Source: Candidatus Falkowiibacteriota bacterium (lineage in GTDB: Bacteria > Patescibacteriota > Patescibacteriia > CAIXNZ01 > JADLGS01). From it: a stretch of DNA of 5,358 nucleotides. The first letter of the stretch is position 1, and every line of letters begins with the position of its first letter. A program made the position numbers and the translations under genes. The notes below the pieces were generated by a model, which saw only the letters and a list, made by a program, of their open reading frames with translations, did not search any database and was not told the origin of the DNA. Where the stretch lies: positions 1 through 5,358 of the forward strand of contig JADLGS010000085.1 of NCBI GenBank assembly GCA_020849205.1, in the 5' to 3' direction. Of this stretch, positions 4,531 through 5,358 are shown in pieces.

Positions 4531-4980
4531 ATGAAATCACAATACGCAGTTGGATCAAAGGCGCCTGCATTTTCGTTGAAAACCTCTGAGGGCAACACTA
4601 TATCGCTAAAACAGTTTTTAGGCAAAAAGAATGTGCTTTTAATTTTTTATCCAGGTGATGACACTCCGGGGTGCACTGCGCAGTTATGTTCAATTCGAGA
4701 TGATTATAAAACATTTCAAAAAACAAATACGGTGGTATTTGGCGTAAATCATGCTGATAAAGATTCTCATAATCATTTCATCAAAAAGTTTGGATTTCAA
4801 TTCCCATTACTTATCGACAAAGATCGAAAAGTGTCAAAAAAATATGGCGCTATTAAATATATGTTTGGACGCGAATCTATACGCCGATCAGTTGTTTTGA
4901 TAGATAAAAAGGGGAAGTTTGCCTATGTTAAACGAGGAATGCCAGAGGATAAGGAAATTCTAGCTCAGTTAATTGGTTAA
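4531..4980 (+). CDS. bcp: Thiol peroxidase of the BCP/PrxQ peroxiredoxin family
   Basis: This enzyme reduces hydrogen peroxide and organic hydroperoxides in the cytosol, normally recycled by thioredoxin. The 149-residue thioredoxin-fold protein has the family opening (VGSKAPAFSL, 7-16) and the active site YPGDDTPGCTAQLC (40-53). The peroxidatic cysteine is C48 with T45 in the PxxxT/SxxC motif. C53, five residues on, is the resolving Cys of the atypical two-Cys PrxQ class. R119 matches the conserved active-site Arg. Length is usual for BCP (about 150). An in-frame ATG at 4492 would add 13 residues (MIIVINLFLKRKS), but family proteins begin close to the KSQYAVGSKAP segment, and that start would lie four bases from the divergent gene. 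The ATG at 4531 is therefore preferred. No Shine-Dalgarno site precedes either. In a reduced genome it is likely a main peroxide defence. Confidence 0.94.
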   Translation: MKSQYAVGSKAPAFSLKTSEGNTISLKQFLGKKNVLLIFYPGDDTPGCTAQLCSIRDDYKTFQKTNTVVFGVNHADKDSHNHFIKKFGFQFPLLIDKDRKVSKKYGAIKYMFGRESIRRSVVLIDKKGKFAYVKRGMPEDKEILAQLIG

Positions 4981-5019
4981 TTATATTTATTAACTAATTA
5001 ACCATTAACCCAATTAACT
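4968..5019. repeat. AATTAACC-type inverted and tandem repeat at the end of the peroxiredoxin gene
   Basis: GGTTAATTA (4975-4983, containing the peroxiredoxin stop) pairs perfectly with TAATTAACC (4995-5003). GTTAATTG (4968-4975) also pairs with CAATTAAC (5011-5018). The right side is a tandem run of TTAAC-containing units (4990-5019). No T-run follows, so it is at best a weak terminator. It belongs to the same unit family as 4120-4143. Confidence 0.55.
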
Positions 5020-5032
5020 CTTCATCAACATC

Positions 5033-5061
5033 TTGACAAAACTCCTCAAAAATGATACAAA
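5033..5061 (+). promoter_or_regulatory. Promoter of the lipoprotein gene
   Basis: A perfect TTGACA (5033-5038), a 17-base spacer, and TACAAA (5056-5061, four of six) with a TG at 5053-5054 forming an extended -10. Transcription would start near 5068, giving a leader of about 22 bases that carries the ribosome site. It is the best sigma70-like -35 in the window that has a matching -10. Confidence 0.7.
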
Positions 5062-5079
5062 AGAACATCACATCAACCA

Positions 5080-5084
5080 GGAGG
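5080..5084 (+). promoter_or_regulatory. Shine-Dalgarno site that selects the GTG start of the lipoprotein gene
   Basis: GGAGG lies five bases before GTG at 5090. The ATG at 5088-5090 overlaps it but is followed at once by TGA (5091-5093), so GTG must be the start. Confidence 0.75.
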
Positions 5085-5089
5085 GCTAT

Positions 5090-5358
5090 GTGAAAAAAGT
5101 TCTTTTCTTTACGATTTTGATTGTATGCGCCCTCTTTTTGTTTCACGCATGTGACGACAATGAGTGGGGTGGTTCAGTTGTTTCGAATACAAAGGAGATC
5201 TCAGGACCTTTTGAGATTGAACGCGAGTACAACTTACTCAGCAAGAACGATTTACTCGTTCAAGCAGAAGTGTATTACGCAGATACCACAGAAGAAATTA
5301 CTTCTGTTGCGGTGTATCGTATTTGTGAATTTTGGGACGGCTGTGATGTGCAGATATT
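5090..5358 (+). CDS. Putative secreted lipoprotein, N-terminal part, cut by the window edge
   Basis: The frame opens at GTG and runs without a stop to the window end, 89 complete codons. The N-terminus is a lipoprotein-type signal: KK at 2-3, a hydrophobic core (4-18), and a lipobox-like FHAC ending at C21, followed by DDNEW. F at -3 and H at -2 are imperfect against the usual L-[AST]-[GA]-C, so lipidation is likely but not certain. After the signal the chain is soluble and acidic (GPFEIEREYNLLSKNDLLVQAEVYY), with alternating segments suggestive of beta strands. Two cysteines near the edge (C79 and C85, ICEFWDGC) could form a disulfide outside the membrane. The rest of the protein is unseen, so no function can be given. 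It has its own promoter and ribosome site and is the only exported product in the window. Confidence 0.82.
   Translation, partial: MKKVLFFTILIVCALFLFHACDDNEWGGSVVSNTKEISGPFEIEREYNLLSKNDLLVQAEVYYADTTEEITSVAVYRICEFWDGCDVQI

Noticed and set aside
5088..5093. ATG-TGA overlap at the lipoprotein start read as TGA recoding (glycine in some CPR lineages)
   Set aside because: The frame through TGA gives no plausible protein, while the GTG frame gives a clean lipoprotein signal with an ideal ribosome site. All complete genes end in TAA, so the window does not itself test TGA meaning.

Overview
The window looks like a piece of a small, AT-leaning bacterial genome, most probably a Candidate Phyla Radiation (Patescibacteria, Parcubacteria-like) organism. 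This is inference from style, not from a marker gene. The style includes short simple operons, several small zinc-ribbon proteins of unknown role, a shortened UvrC, and gaps full of low-complexity inverted repeats (CTAAACTC-type and AATTAAC-type), one carrying a GC-rich CCTGCCTGC palindrome. No mobile element, CRISPR array, tRNA or rRNA was recognised. All seven complete genes end in TAA.

Layout. Positions 23-804 (minus strand) hold a two-gene operon for small zinc-ribbon proteins: a 169-residue protein with two tandem four-cysteine modules, then a 78-residue protein with one. Both have strong Shine-Dalgarno sites. Positions 805-1267 hold the operon's leader and candidate promoters, then a repeat-rich gap. 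uvrC (1268-2848, plus strand) encodes the nucleotide-excision-repair nuclease without its C-terminal helix-hairpin-helix domain. An 84-bp AT-rich palindrome separates it from an alpha/beta hydrolase gene (2960-3643, plus). The hydrolase gene converges on a minus-strand pair: a 116-residue unknown (4138-4488) followed by a 100-residue Cys-rich, acidic-tailed protein (3789-4091). A clear bidirectional terminator lies between the convergent genes. A BCP/PrxQ peroxiredoxin (4531-4980, plus) is divergent from the 116-residue gene. The window ends inside a lipoprotein gene (5090-5358, plus).

Two styles of gene start coexist. uvrC and the hydrolase each have a TATACT -10 box exactly six bases before the ATG and no Shine-Dalgarno site, which predicts leaderless mRNAs. 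The zinc-ribbon operon and the lipoprotein gene have leaders with AGGAG-type sites. Functionally the genes are mixed: DNA repair, peroxide detoxification, a generic hydrolase, an envelope lipoprotein and unknowns. Nothing here forms a recognisable dedicated system. The points most worth a second look are the shortened UvrC, the leaderless starts, the zinc-ribbon pair and the repeat structures in nearly every gap.
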